A stretch of DNA of 64,000 bases from Parcubacteria bacterium C7867-001 (GTDB lineage Bacteria; Patescibacteria; Paceibacteria; UBA9973; UBA2103). A model generated the notes under the pieces. It saw only the letters and a list, made by a program, of their open reading frames with translations. It did not search any database and was not told where the DNA came from. The position numbers and the translations under genes were made by a program. The DNA is taken from the NCBI GenBank assembly GCA_001189095.1, contig LFCK01000002.1, forward strand, positions 217,036 through 281,035, written 5' to 3'. Position 1 is the first letter of the stretch; every line of letters starts with the position of its first letter. Of the stretch, positions 31,546-40,533 are shown one piece after another.

Positions 31546-31656
31546 ATGGTACGAAAAGTACTTATCTTTCTAGCTGTATTTGCTGCAGGTCTAATCGTCG
31601 GCGCATTTATTGAGGATCAGTATCGTTGCTGGACTGGGGTGCCTAATTGCGATTAG
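31546..31656 (+). CDS. 36-residue single-helix membrane peptide
   Basis: MVRKVLIFLAVFAAGLIVGAF is a short basic start plus one membrane helix, followed by IEDQYRCWTGVPNCD with two Cys outside. GATACT lies eight bases before ATG, as for other leaderless genes in the window. Too short for family recognition. Confidence 0.55.
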   Translation: MVRKVLIFLAVFAAGLIVGAFIEDQYRCWTGVPNCD

Positions 31657-31697
31657 TCAGAGGTCCAACGTTTCTCTAGACATCAAGTAACCTATCT

Positions 31698-32129
31698 ATG
31701 CCCGAACTCAAAACTCAACTCACCAAAGCAAGTGTTACGAAATTCCTCAGCTCAATCAAAGACGAGCAGAAGCGCAAAGATTGCGTTGCCATCTGCAAAA
31801 TGATGGAGAAGGCGACCAAGTGGAAGCCGGAGATGTGGGGTGCTTCCATCGTCGGTTTCGGCCGCAGGAAATACAAATACGCCAGCGGCAAAGAAGGTGA
31901 GTGGATGGTCATCGGTTTTGCGCCGCGAGCCCAAAACATCGCGCTCTACGGCCTCATCGTTTTCACCATGAAATATGGAAAGTTGAAGAAAGGAGAAAAT
32001 GATTTCCTCTTGAAGCTGGGTAAGTACAAAGAAGGGGGAGGATGCCTCTATATCAACAAGCTTTCAGATATCGATACGAAACAGCTCGAGAAAATAATCA
32101 AACTCGCCGCAGTGCGTAAGGTACACTGA
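31698..32129 (+). CDS. DUF1801 (YdhG-like) protein
   Basis: 143 residues. Family segments: V-x-x-F-L-S-S-I-K-D-E-Q-K-R-K-D start, then MWGASIVGFGRRKYKYASGKEGEW, QNIALYGL and GGGCLYINKLSDID. These are the conserved blocks of the DUF1801 fold, whose function is unknown. It lies five bases before the next gene. Confidence 0.85.
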   Translation: MPELKTQLTKASVTKFLSSIKDEQKRKDCVAICKMMEKATKWKPEMWGASIVGFGRRKYKYASGKEGEWMVIGFAPRAQNIALYGLIVFTMKYGKLKKGENDFLLKLGKYKEGGGCLYINKLSDIDTKQLEKIIKLAAVRKVH

Positions 32130-32133
32130 ATGC

Positions 32134-32712
32134 ATGAAAAAGATCCTTGTCGGAATACTGCTTCTTGCAGTCATTCTCGTGGCAGCGTTCTACGCGTTCA
32201 ACTCCTATATCTATAACGAGAAGCAGGCTCCCGTAGCAAAGGAGTATACCGATGCGGCATACCGGATTGATGGCGTTTCGGTGCAACTTACAGATGGGTT
32301 TGCTGAAGTCGAGGCTGCGCCGGGATCTGCTTCGAAGATCACTACGCGCTATTTCGGGAACGAGTACAGGACTGACGTGAATGAGGATGGACGCGAGGAT
32401 GTTGTTTTCTTGCTTACCCAAGAGACAGGGGGAAGCGGAGTCTTTTTCTATGTCGTTGCAGCCCTCAATACCGAACGAGGGTATATCGGTTCCGATGGCT
32501 ACCTGCTAGGAGATAGAATCGCTCCACAACCGATAGGAATGAGCCCTAATCCACGGCACAAAAATGTGATTGTCGCGAACTATGCAGATCGCGCGGCAGG
32601 TGAGCCGATGACCACTCAGCCCTCCATCGGCAAAAGTGTCTATCTGAAACTCGATCCAGCAAGCATGCAGTGGGGAATTGTTGAACCAGATTTTGAAGGA
32701 GAATCCCGCTAG
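32134..32712 (+). CDS. Membrane-anchored extracellular hypothetical protein
   Basis: 192 residues with an N-terminal helix (ILVGILLLAVILVAAFYAF) and an exported domain. TDVNEDGREDVVFLLTQ resembles an FG-GAP-like Asp-rich calcium loop. No further motif. Close spacing to the DUF1801 gene suggests co-transcription. Confidence 0.65.
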   Translation: MKKILVGILLLAVILVAAFYAFNSYIYNEKQAPVAKEYTDAAYRIDGVSVQLTDGFAEVEAAPGSASKITTRYFGNEYRTDVNEDGREDVVFLLTQETGGSGVFFYVVAALNTERGYIGSDGYLLGDRIAPQPIGMSPNPRHKNVIVANYADRAAGEPMTTQPSIGKSVYLKLDPASMQWGIVEPDFEGESR

Positions 32713-32769
32713 GTTCAGAAGGATGTCTCAGTGTCATTCCTGCTCGTAGGAAGCGTCGGTCCGCGGCTA

Positions 32770-32798
32770 TTGTCTTTATTTTGACATTATGTTATAAT
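32770..32798 (+). promoter_or_regulatory. Promoter with consensus -10
   Basis: TTGTCT (32770-32775), 17-base spacer, TATAAT (32793-32798), 25 bases before the zinc-ribbon gene start. Confidence 0.7.
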
Positions 32799-32823
32799 CA
32801 AACCTACAATAACTTACTATCTC

Positions 32824-33237
32824 ATGCCTGATTACTCGAAGCCCCGTTTTCCAAAAAAGCCCTTTAACCGCGGAGGTTCTGATCGCTTCCCGAGCGATCG
32901 GCAAATGCACAAAGCGAACTGCAGCAACTGCGGTAATGCCTGTGAAGTGCCGTTCCGCCCGAACGGCAAGAAGCCTATTTTCTGCAGCAATTGCTTCGTG
33001 AAGGACGATGCTCCTCGCTCGACCTTCGCTCCGAAGCGTGACTTCGCGCCGCGCCCTTCCTTCAACGCAGCGCCTGCTCGCGATGATCGCGGCATGCAGG
33101 AATTGAAGCGAGAGATGCAGGGCATCAACGAGAAGCTCTCGCGCATGCTTTCTCTTATGGAAGTGGCGCAAGCGCCCGTCGCAGCAAAGGCGCCAGCGCG
33201 AAAGAAAGTTGCTAAGAAAGCAGCGAAGAAAAAGTAA
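32824..33237 (+). CDS. CxxC zinc-ribbon protein with Lys/Ala-rich tail
   Basis: 137 residues. The core ANCSNCGNACEVPFRPNGKKP then IFCSNCFVKD gives C-x2-C...C-x2-C, a zinc ribbon type frequent in CPR genomes. A flexible Arg/Phe/Pro region follows, then a short helix (MQELKREMQGINEKLSRML) and a histone-like basic tail (RKKVAKKAAKKK), suggesting nucleic-acid binding. It lies four bases before the ABC-F gene and has its own strong promoter. Confidence 0.8.
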   Translation: MPDYSKPRFPKKPFNRGGSDRFPSDRQMHKANCSNCGNACEVPFRPNGKKPIFCSNCFVKDDAPRSTFAPKRDFAPRPSFNAAPARDDRGMQELKREMQGINEKLSRMLSLMEVAQAPVAAKAPARKKVAKKAAKKK

Positions 33238-33241
33238 GCCC

Positions 33242-34732
33242 ATGGGGAAGGGTACGGGAAACAGGTCAGACAACGGAGGACCGCGAGAAGCGGTCTTGCG
33301 TTTTGAGGGTGTCTCCTTCTCTTACGGCCACAACTATCCAATCCTCGACGAGGTCGACTTTTCCCTTAAGCGAGGGGCGAAAGTAACCATCATGGGCCAG
33401 AATGGTGCTGGCAAATCGACCATTCTGAAACTCATTACCGGCGCACTCGAGCCTGAAGATGGAAAGATTCAAAAAGTCCACGGGCTTACGGTCGCGACAG
33501 CTCATCAGACAATTACCCCAAAAGAACGCGCGCTCACGGTGCGGGAGTTTTTTGCGTCCTGCTTCAGTGAAAAAGTGTATGACTTGGACCCGAGAATAGA
33601 CTCCGTGCTGGAGATAGTGAATCTTCATGCCCCGAAAGACCGTTTGATACAGGATTTCTCTGGAGGTCAGCAGGCGCGTCTTCTTTTGGCGAGCGCGCTC
33701 ATACAGGATCCCGATGTCTTGCTGCTCGACGAGCCGACCAACAACCTCGATCATGCGGGCATCGAGCATCTCACCACCTTCCTTAAGGACTATACGAAGA
33801 CCTGTATGGTCATTTCCCATGACGCGGACTTTTTGAATTCGTTCACCAGCGGCGTGCTGTATCTCGATGTGCATACGCACAAGGTGGAGCAATATGTCGG
33901 AGACTATTTTGCGCTTCTTGCGGAAATCAGCGCTCGTATTGAACGGGAAAACCGGAAGAACGCGCAGCTCGCCAAGAAAATACAGGACAACAAAGACAAG
34001 GCGAACTTCTTCGCGCAGAAGGGAGGCAAGATGCGTCTTGTTGCTAAGAAGATGCGTACTGAAATCGAGGAAATGGAAGAGGAAAAGGTGGATGTCCGAA
34101 AGGAAGACAAGACCATTCGTCCATTCGTCATCCCCAGCCAGCCAGAGGTAACGGGGCCGCTTCTCACCATTAGCGCGCTTTCCATAATGGATCCCAAGAC
34201 CCACAAGCCGAAAAAGAAAACGGCGAATATCATCCTGAAGAAAAATACGCATCTTCTTCTCAAAGGCCCAAATGGCATAGGGAAGTCGACGCTACTCGAA
34301 TCTCTTGCGAGCGGTGCTGCAGAAGGCGCGACCATCGCGTCGAATGTGCGTGTCGGGTATTACCGCCAAGACTTCTCGACACTTAATTTCGAGGAGACCA
34401 TATACGAATCCTTGACGGACGCAATGGAAAAACCGGATGAGCAGAAAATGCGCGCGGTTGCAGCTTCCTTCCTCCTTACTGCCGACCACCTCGGAAAGAA
34501 GATCGGCGTTCTCTCCGAGGGTCAGAAAGGACTTGTCGCGTTCGCGCGTCTCGTTCTCGAGCGGCCGGGGGTCCTCATACTCGATGAACCAACGAACCAC
34601 CTCAACTTCAGGCACCTTCCGGTCATTGCGAAGGCACTCGATCAGTACGAAGGCGCCATGGTGCTCGTCTCGCACGTACCGGAATTCGTCGCGCAGGTGC
34701 GTATAGACGAGGTGCTTGACTTGGAGAAGTAG
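33242..34732 (+). CDS. ABC-F type ATPase
   Basis: 496 residues, two ATP-binding domains without membrane segments. First: GQNGAGKST, FSGGQQARLLLA, LLLDEPTNNLDH; second: GPNGIGKST, LSEGQKGLVAFA, LILDEPTNHLN (signature degenerate, LSEGQ). A Lys/Glu-rich linker lies between (KNAQLAKKIQDNKDKANFF). ABC-F proteins act on ribosomes, for example to relieve stalling or antibiotic binding. Which subfamily is unclear. Confidence 0.9.
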   Translation: MGKGTGNRSDNGGPREAVLRFEGVSFSYGHNYPILDEVDFSLKRGAKVTIMGQNGAGKSTILKLITGALEPEDGKIQKVHGLTVATAHQTITPKERALTVREFFASCFSEKVYDLDPRIDSVLEIVNLHAPKDRLIQDFSGGQQARLLLASALIQDPDVLLLDEPTNNLDHAGIEHLTTFLKDYTKTCMVISHDADFLNSFTSGVLYLDVHTHKVEQYVGDYFALLAEISARIERENRKNAQLAKKIQDNKDKANFFAQKGGKMRLVAKKMRTEIEEMEEEKVDVRKEDKTIRPFVIPSQPEVTGPLLTISALSIMDPKTHKPKKKTANIILKKNTHLLLKGPNGIGKSTLLESLASGAAEGATIASNVRVGYYRQDFSTLNFEETIYESLTDAMEKPDEQKMRAVAASFLLTADHLGKKIGVLSEGQKGLVAFARLVLERPGVLILDEPTNHLNFRHLPVIAKALDQYEGAMVLVSHVPEFVAQVRIDEVLDLEK

Positions 34733-34786
34733 GGATTCGCATTTTCCTCCGGTACACACACGAAGGAAAACCGCTATACTTCCTCT

Positions 34787-35263
34787 ATGACTCTCAAAGA
34801 TATCTTTCGTCTACTCGTATCCCTCGGCATACCACAGATTGCAGGAGGAGTGGGTGCGATTTTTTCTGTGGCAGCAATACCTTCGTGGTACGCCTCGCTC
34901 GTTCGACCCTCTCTTGCTCCGCCAAATTGGGTATTCGGTCCCGTGTGGACGACGCTCTTTCTTCTCATGGGCATAGCGTTGTTTCTGGTGTGGCGAAAAG
35001 GAATCAATGTGTTAGGGGGCAAGACGGCGCTTGTGTGGTTCTCAGTACAACTGGCACTTAACGTTCTCTGGTCGTTCCTCTTCTTTGGACTAAAAAGTCC
35101 GAGCTTCGCACTTATTGAAATCGCGATTCTCTGGGTTTCTATCATGGCGACAATTTTGGCCTTCAACAAGATTTCGCGGATCGCAGCGCTCCTCCTTCTC
35201 CCGTACCTTCTGTGGACTTCGTTTGCTGCGTATCTCAACGCTCTGTTCTTCGTTCTCAACTAG
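34787..35263 (+). CDS. tspO: TspO/MBR family protein (canonical)
   Basis: 158 residues, five helices. Canonical TspO motifs: WYASLVRPSLAPPNWVFGPVW, LALNVLWSFLFFGL and LLPYLLWTSFAAYLNALF. Binds porphyrins and related ligands; often linked to stress. Second TspO of the window and much closer to the family than that at 905. TATACT six bases before ATG. Confidence 0.93.
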   Translation: MTLKDIFRLLVSLGIPQIAGGVGAIFSVAAIPSWYASLVRPSLAPPNWVFGPVWTTLFLLMGIALFLVWRKGINVLGGKTALVWFSVQLALNVLWSFLFFGLKSPSFALIEIAILWVSIMATILAFNKISRIAALLLLPYLLWTSFAAYLNALFFVLN

Positions 35264-35281
35264 GAACTTCCGGTCATTGCT

Positions 35282-35482
35282 ATGAAAACCTATTCCCGAC
35301 AATTCAAGAACGAGCACGGTGACACCGTAACCATCCGCACGAATGAAGAAACTCGGTATGGCATAGACGGGGTACAGGTCCTTGTCGGCGGCGCGGAAGG
35401 GGATACCGAGTTTTTCGTTACCAAACAGGAAGCCGTTGAGCTCTACGAAGCGCTCGGAGCCATTTTAAAGCGCGGACGCTAA
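35282..35482 (+). CDS. Small hypothetical protein
   Basis: 66 residues, mostly beta then helix (TRYGIDGVQVLVGGAEGDTEFFVTK, QEAVELYEALGAIL). 18 bases after tspO, likely co-transcribed. Not recognised. Confidence 0.6.
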   Translation: MKTYSRQFKNEHGDTVTIRTNEETRYGIDGVQVLVGGAEGDTEFFVTKQEAVELYEALGAILKRGR

Positions 35483-35575
35483 CGCACCGGTGGGCGCTTG
35501 CGCTCCCTCACGAGAGGAGTATCGTCGGTACTAGAATATCCAGTCGGATACTCGTAGCAGGAAGGAGACGCCGTC

Positions 35576-36622
35576 ATGGCGATCAAGTACCAGCTCGAGG
35601 ACCTCTTGGTCCAACTTCACCGAACAACGCCGGCGAAAGTCGACGCAATACGCGAGAGTTGCCGGCGCTCAGAAAACGGCCTTCTCTCGGTGGGTCTCAA
35701 GATCCACTATCTGGGAGAGGGTGCGGAATTTGACCCCCTCATCGATGCTCTTGGTGGGGCAGAAGAGATCCTCGTGAATCACTATCGAAACACGAAGGCC
35801 ACGCTCTGCTTCGTACTCCCTCCCGTAGGGAACGCGCATGCAGCGATTTGGCTCTTGCAGTGCATCGAGCGTTCCGTTGGTATCGCTCTTTTCAACAACC
35901 CGCAGATCCAGATTCAAGTCTGTACTCCGGGAAGAATCGATAAGGAAAACTCCGCGATACTTGCGATGTGCTTCTACCTCGGGTCAGACGTGCTTCGGCG
36001 CTACAACCTGAACGACTTCGAAACGACGTTTACAACGTATGTCACCCATCCGATGTTCGGTGGACCAACGGATCTTTCTCGAGGAATGCGCATTGTGCTC
36101 TACGATGCGTATGGTGACTTCGATAAGAACTTTGAGTGGTGGAAAATAGCAGGACGCGCTCGCGCTCTCGAAATTGCACCGCAGCTCCCGTTCGACTTCG
36201 GACGGAGCGACGTTCTTACCGCAACAAGCCCAGTCGATGTTCGCAACATCAATCTGGTCGCGACGCTCCTTGTACACGCCACGTTTGGCGGGTACTGGGA
36301 GAAGCTCGGCAAGAAGTTCGTAAAGGACTTCAAGGAGCTGCTCGATCGTCACATGCTCACAGCGCTCCTTGGAGCACCGTGGTTACGGACCGACGAACCT
36401 GAAACGTTCGACAACGACGCGTTCTACGCCGCGCTCCAAGAGCTCACGGCGTACGCGCTCGGCGAAGCCGAACGTCTCAAGAAGTTGCAGCGTCGTTTCT
36501 TCGCGTGGAGAAACAGCGAGCCGGATACGAGCATCCTCGAAGAGGTGCACGACCTGCTCGCTGCGTATCGAAAAGTAATGCGTACGGAAGCCCTGCGCTT
36601 CATCGGAGAGGAGAAGAAATGA
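35576..36622 (+). CDS. Hypothetical protein, 348 residues
   Basis: No family recognised. Soluble, mixed alpha/beta; the N-terminal 100 residues contain SVGLKIHYLGEGAEFDPLI and KATLCFVLPPVGNAHAAIWLL, the middle FGGPTDLSRGMRIVLYDAYGDFD, and the C-terminal third is helical. AAGGAG nine bases before ATG and a TAGAAT 38 bases upstream place it in the leadered class like the NAD genes. The stop overlaps the next small gene (ATGA). Confidence 0.75.
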   Translation: MAIKYQLEDLLVQLHRTTPAKVDAIRESCRRSENGLLSVGLKIHYLGEGAEFDPLIDALGGAEEILVNHYRNTKATLCFVLPPVGNAHAAIWLLQCIERSVGIALFNNPQIQIQVCTPGRIDKENSAILAMCFYLGSDVLRRYNLNDFETTFTTYVTHPMFGGPTDLSRGMRIVLYDAYGDFDKNFEWWKIAGRARALEIAPQLPFDFGRSDVLTATSPVDVRNINLVATLLVHATFGGYWEKLGKKFVKDFKELLDRHMLTALLGAPWLRTDEPETFDNDAFYAALQELTAYALGEAERLKKLQRRFFAWRNSEPDTSILEEVHDLLAAYRKVMRTEALRFIGEEKK

Positions 36623-36759
36623 AAACTGCACACCAACCCGGCTCGCAACCGCTTGAGATTCCGGAGAGCATCCCGAATCCGGCTCACGAGCCACGGACCC
36701 TCCCGACACCGACGACTAAACCGGTCAAAGCACCGGAAAAGGTTCCGGAGAAAGTCTAA
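36619..36759 (+). CDS. 46-residue Pro-rich peptide
   Basis: Starts in an ATGA overlap with the gene before, with GGAGAAG upstream. Composition Pro/Lys/Glu/Thr (PTPTTKPVKAPEKVPEKV), so likely disordered. Translational coupling suggests a partner of the 348-residue protein. Confidence 0.55.
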   Translation: MKTAHQPGSQPLEIPESIPNPAHEPRTLPTPTTKPVKAPEKVPEKV

Positions 36760-36765
36760 GAGTGC

Positions 36766-36788
36766 CGCCGCCCCGTTTCGGGGCGGCG
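36766..36788 (+). terminator. Terminator hairpin
   Basis: CGCCGCCCCG/CGGGGCGGCG, TTT loop, then TTTTG. Confidence 0.85.
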
Positions 36789-36806
36789 TTTTGTTACACT
36801 AGTGTA

Positions 36807-37091
36807 ATGAAAGCTAAGACAAGGAGTGCGGTCCGGACATTTACCGATATTCCGAATATCGGACCAGCAATCGCAAAAGATTTCGTACAGATTGGCATCA
36901 AAGACCCAGTGGGTTTACAAGGGAAGGACGCGTTCACGCTCTACAAGAAATTGTGCACGAAGACCGGAACCCGTCACGATCCGTGCGTTCTCGACACTTT
37001 CATGGCCGCAGTCGATTTTATGGATGGCGCACCGGCGCGTCCATGGTGGCACTACACACAGGAGCGCAAGAAGCGCTTTCCGAATATATAG
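36807..37091 (+). CDS. Cdd1-like helix-hairpin-helix protein
   Basis: 94 residues. RTFTDIPNIGPAIAKDFVQIGI is a helix-hairpin-helix, and the full pattern (KDPVGLQGKDAFTLY, GTRHDPCVLDTF, MDGAPARPWWHYTQERK) matches the 'pathogenicity locus' Cdd1 family (PF11731). Despite that name the role is unknown; the fold suggests DNA contact. TACACT six bases before ATG. Confidence 0.85.
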   Translation: MKAKTRSAVRTFTDIPNIGPAIAKDFVQIGIKDPVGLQGKDAFTLYKKLCTKTGTRHDPCVLDTFMAAVDFMDGAPARPWWHYTQERKKRFPNI

Positions 37092-37108
37092 CGAGCTATA
37101 CTTGCGGT

Positions 37109-37825
37109 ATGGACGAAGTAGAAATGCTGCGCAAAGAGCTCGCTGAGAATGCGAGCGAATCGAAAATGAACTGGCTGCGCGCCGCGGTTCTTGGTGCAAA
37201 TGACGGCATCGTTTCGGTTGCTGCGCTCGTGGTCGGCGTTGCGGGAGCCTCGACCGATTCTTTTACGCTTCTCATCACCGGTGTTGCAGGTCTACTCTCC
37301 GGCGCTCTCTCGATGGCGGTCGGCGAATATATTTCCGTCTCAAGCCAGCGCGATACAGAGAAGGCGATGCTCGCGAAAGAGCTCGTTGAGCTTCGGAAGC
37401 AGCCGGACGCGGAGTTGAGTGAGCTCGCGCTTATTTATGAACGTAAAGGTCTTTCGAAAGAGACTGCGCGCACGGTTGCGGAGGAGCTTTCTCGTAAAGA
37501 CGCCTTTGCTGCGCATGTCGACGCGGAACTCCACATCGATCCGAACAATCTTGTGAGTCCGATACAAGCCGCATTCGCTTCCGCTGTTTCTTTCACGATT
37601 GGCGCACTTATTCCAGTACTTGCCATTACGCTTCCGCCTGAAGCACTACGCGTTCCAGCGACGTTCGCTGCAGTACTCGTCGCGCTTGTTGTCACGGGCA
37701 TTTTGAGCGCGAAGGTGAGCGGAACGAAAACGCTCCCTGTTACGGTGCGCGTTGTCTGCGGCGGTGCGCTCGCGATGGTTATCACCTTCGGTATCGGCAT
37801 GCTTTTTGGTGTTGCGGCGATTTAA
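37109..37825 (+). CDS. VIT1/CCC1-family metal transporter
   Basis: 238 residues. ESKMNWLRAAVLGANDGIVSVAALVVGVAGA is the first family motif, GALSMAVGEYISVSSQRDTEKA the second. A soluble metal-binding-type helical insert (about 90-150) is followed by three more helices. Homologues export Fe2+ or Mn2+ from the cytoplasm. TATACT six bases before ATG. Confidence 0.92.
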   Translation: MDEVEMLRKELAENASESKMNWLRAAVLGANDGIVSVAALVVGVAGASTDSFTLLITGVAGLLSGALSMAVGEYISVSSQRDTEKAMLAKELVELRKQPDAELSELALIYERKGLSKETARTVAEELSRKDAFAAHVDAELHIDPNNLVSPIQAAFASAVSFTIGALIPVLAITLPPEALRVPATFAAVLVALVVTGILSAKVSGTKTLPVTVRVVCGGALAMVITFGIGMLFGVAAI

Positions 37826-37842
37826 TTTGGTAGAATGCACGT

Positions 37843-38133
37843 ATGGGACTGAACTCTGCTCCGCATGGTTCGAATGAAAAGTTCGCTTCTCGCGAACGTG
37901 TCTTGGCGCGCAACACCTTTCAGATAGAGCTCGCGCAGCGGTACTTCGGCATCATGGGCGATACCGCAATGTTTTCATGGACCGACGGGGGAGATAATTC
38001 TCTCGCTGCTCGTTTTGCAAAATACGAAGAAACACATGAGATAAATTACTCAAAACTCTCGTCGGAAGAGCTGGATGCGGTCATTAAGGATATGGGTCTT
38101 GAGTCCTCACTTCGCAACGAAATCGTACACTAA
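37843..38133 (+). CDS. Small hypothetical protein
   Basis: 96 residues, soluble. Segments IELAQRYFGIMGDTAMFSWTDGGDNS and LSSEELDAVIKDMGLESSL. TAGAAT six bases before ATG. No family recognised. Confidence 0.6.
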   Translation: MGLNSAPHGSNEKFASRERVLARNTFQIELAQRYFGIMGDTAMFSWTDGGDNSLAARFAKYEETHEINYSKLSSEELDAVIKDMGLESSLRNEIVH

Positions 38134-38167
38134 CTCCTCTCTACGGCTGTGCTAAAATGCCGCTACC

Positions 38168-39280
38168 GTGACCCTCTCCAAGGACTCAAATAGCGAACAT
38201 TCCGGAACTCGAAAGCGCCTTATCGGTGGCGCTCTTATTGTTTCGGGCCTCATCCTCGCCTTTTGGTTCGGCGGCATTCCTTCAAAATACGATCGGGCTG
38301 AAGCGGAAGGGAAGAAGCCTCTCGAAAAACTGGTCGATGCAATTTTGCCTGAACCGAAGCTTGATACGGCAGACTATGACAAACGTATGCTCGCGCTCGC
38401 GCATGTGGTTCCGGCAACCACGACCAGCACTTCAACCGCAACCACCACCAAGAAGAGCCTCTGGCCGGCGAAGACGGTATATCCGAACGCAGGCGCACTC
38501 CTTCCGTTTAACCGTATCCTCGCATATTACGGAAACTTCTATTCAAAAGGCATGGGGGTGCTTGGCGAATATCCGGAAGACGTGATGATTGCAAAACTCC
38601 TTGCCGAGAAGAAGAATTGGGAAGCTGCGGACCCTTCGACTCCCGTCATTCCCGCCATTCACTACATCGTCGTAACGGCACAGGGAAGTGCTGGCAAGGA
38701 CGGAAAGTATCGTCTGCGCATGCCGGATGATCAAATCGATAAGGCGCTCGCTGTTGCCGAAAAAGTACACGGCGTCGTTTTCATCGACTTCCAAGTTGCT
38801 CTCTCGAACTTGCAGACGGAGCTTCCGATCTACGAGGAATATTTGAAGAAACCAAACGTACATCTCGGCGTCGACCCTGAGTTTGCGATGCAGCCTTCCG
38901 GTAAGAAGCCGGGGACGGTCATCGGCACGATGGATGCGACCGACATAAACTTCGCTGCGAGCTATCTCGCAAAGCTGGTACAAGACAACAAGCTTCCGCC
39001 GAAAGTGCTCGTCATTCACCGCTTCACCAAGGGTATGGTAACGAATTACCAAGCTATTAAACCGCTTCCCGAGGTGCAGATAGTGATAGATATGGACGGC
39101 TGGGGCTTCGGCGCCAAGAAAATTAATACCTACAACACGGTGATTACTCCCGAGCCGGTGCAGTTCGCAGGTTTCAAGCTGTTTTACAAGAATGACCTCA
39201 AAGCGCCTTCGACCCGCTTGCTTACACCGGCTGAAGTTCTCAAGCTCACGCCTGCGCCGATTTACATCCAGTATCAATAG
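38168..39280 (+). CDS. Membrane-anchored extracellular protein, possible TIM-barrel-like
   Basis: 370 residues starting GTG, nine bases after TAAAAT. One N-terminal helix (IGGALIVSGLILAFWFGG), a Thr/Ser linker (VVPATTTSTSTATTTKK) and a large exported domain with alternating strand/helix segments (ILAYYGNFYSKGMGVLG, VVFIDFQVALS, VHLGVDPEFAMQ, VQIVIDMDGWGFG). The Asp-bearing strand ends look like a glycosidase-type barrel, but no family is certain. Confidence 0.65.
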   Translation: MTLSKDSNSEHSGTRKRLIGGALIVSGLILAFWFGGIPSKYDRAEAEGKKPLEKLVDAILPEPKLDTADYDKRMLALAHVVPATTTSTSTATTTKKSLWPAKTVYPNAGALLPFNRILAYYGNFYSKGMGVLGEYPEDVMIAKLLAEKKNWEAADPSTPVIPAIHYIVVTAQGSAGKDGKYRLRMPDDQIDKALAVAEKVHGVVFIDFQVALSNLQTELPIYEEYLKKPNVHLGVDPEFAMQPSGKKPGTVIGTMDATDINFAASYLAKLVQDNKLPPKVLVIHRFTKGMVTNYQAIKPLPEVQIVIDMDGWGFGAKKINTYNTVITPEPVQFAGFKLFYKNDLKAPSTRLLTPAEVLKLTPAPIYIQYQ

Positions 39281-39286
39281 CGACGT

Positions 39287-39892
39287 ATGTCATACCGGAA
39301 CCTCCGAAAGCTTCTTCTCGCGCTCGGATTCCTCGTCGTATTTGTCTATGCGGCTTACACGGGCGCTGACCTCCCGAAGAATGGACAGTACGTCGACCGT
39401 CTCTCGGGGAAAGCCGTTCCCATAGACCCTTCTGTCACCTTTGAATACGGAAAGCCTATTCAGATCGCCTATGTGGTAGACGGCGATACGGCGCAGCTCA
39501 TAAACGGCGAATACGTTCGCTACATCGGCATCGATACGCCGGAAGAGTTCGATCCACGAAAGCCCGAACAGTGCTATGCGAAAGAGGCGGCCGCTGAAAA
39601 TCGAAAACTCGTGCAAGGACAGTATGTCGTCATACAAAAAGAGATTACCGAGCGCGATAAATATGGCCGCATCCTTGGCTACCTCTACCTTTCCGACGGA
39701 ACCTTTGTGAATAAAAAGCTCGTCGAGGACGGGTTTGCGTTCGCCTACCCTTACAAACCAGACACCGCGAAAGCGGACGAGTTCGCCGCCGCCGAAGTGG
39801 CGGCGAAAGAAGCAAAGCACGGTCTCTGGAGTGTCTGTACGACCTATAGACTCTCAGGCGGAAGGGAACAAACCAATGATCTCGGGCGTTAA
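39287..39892 (+). CDS. Thermonuclease (SNase-fold), membrane-anchored or secreted
   Basis: 201 residues. N-terminal helix (LLALGFLVVFVYAAY) then the SNase fold: YVVDGDT, VRYIGIDTPE with catalytic Arg and Glu, and DKYGRILGYLY with the second Arg. Should cleave DNA/RNA outside the cell, as expected for an organism scavenging nucleotides. Its last four bases overlap the converging AlkB-like gene. Confidence 0.9.
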   Translation: MSYRNLRKLLLALGFLVVFVYAAYTGADLPKNGQYVDRLSGKAVPIDPSVTFEYGKPIQIAYVVDGDTAQLINGEYVRYIGIDTPEEFDPRKPEQCYAKEAAAENRKLVQGQYVVIQKEITERDKYGRILGYLYLSDGTFVNKKLVEDGFAFAYPYKPDTAKADEFAAAEVAAKEAKHGLWSVCTTYRLSGGREQTNDLGR

Positions 39893-40488
39893 GCTTTAGG
39901 CAACGTCCGAAATGTTATTGAGTAGCGGAGCTCAGAAACTTTCGGAACCGAATGCTGAAAGTCCCAACGGCTTTCATGCTGCATGAGATACGCCGAGCGC
40001 GGCGCGACCTCCACTTCCTGTATGTCGCGCGTCATCCGTTTGCGACGCATGCGTGACCATGTCGGACGCAGACGAAGGCGGCACCAGCCGGAAAGCGATA
40101 TGCCGATGATGGAGTCGAAACTCTCGTTGTCTCGGTGCCAGCCTATCGCCGCACCCTTAGGATATTCGGTGATGAGTGCTTCGACGACAGCCGATTTTGG
40201 AATATCAAGCCATTTTGCGATCTTATTCGCGCAGGGGATCAAGAACGGAGGCAGAGGCGGACCCTTCACCAGCTTCGCTTTCGCGAAGTCGTAGCTCCAG
40301 CCGAAATTCATAACGCGCCGCTTCGCCGCGTAGCCTTCCTGCATTGGGTGGGTGAGCGGTAAGTCCTCGATGTAGCCGATAAGCTCCCGCTCCTCTTCTT
40401 CAGTGAGGAAATTGGCGCGATAGACGAAGCCGTTCGGGAGTACTGCGCCCGAGTCAAAAAGTTTCTGCTGCCCCTGCACACCCTTCAT
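39889..40488 (-). CDS. AlkB-like 2-oxoglutarate/Fe(II) dioxygenase
   Basis: 199 residues. Iron ligands WHRDNE (His and Asp) and His in DFQHSVP; 2-oxoglutarate Arg in LRYSITFR. EYPKGAAIGWHRD and IIGISLSGWCRLRLRP are typical AlkB segments. Such enzymes repair alkylated bases. TACACT lies seven bases before ATG. Confidence 0.88.
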   Translation of the reverse strand: MKGVQGQQKLFDSGAVLPNGFVYRANFLTEEEERELIGYIEDLPLTHPMQEGYAAKRRVMNFGWSYDFAKAKLVKGPPLPPFLIPCANKIAKWLDIPKSAVVEALITEYPKGAAIGWHRDNESFDSIIGISLSGWCRLRLRPTWSRMRRKRMTRDIQEVEVAPRSAYLMQHESRWDFQHSVPKVSELRYSITFRTLPKA

Positions 40489-40533
40489 TCCTACGAGTGT
40501 AGGGAAGGGAAAACTATCCCCATATACACATGT

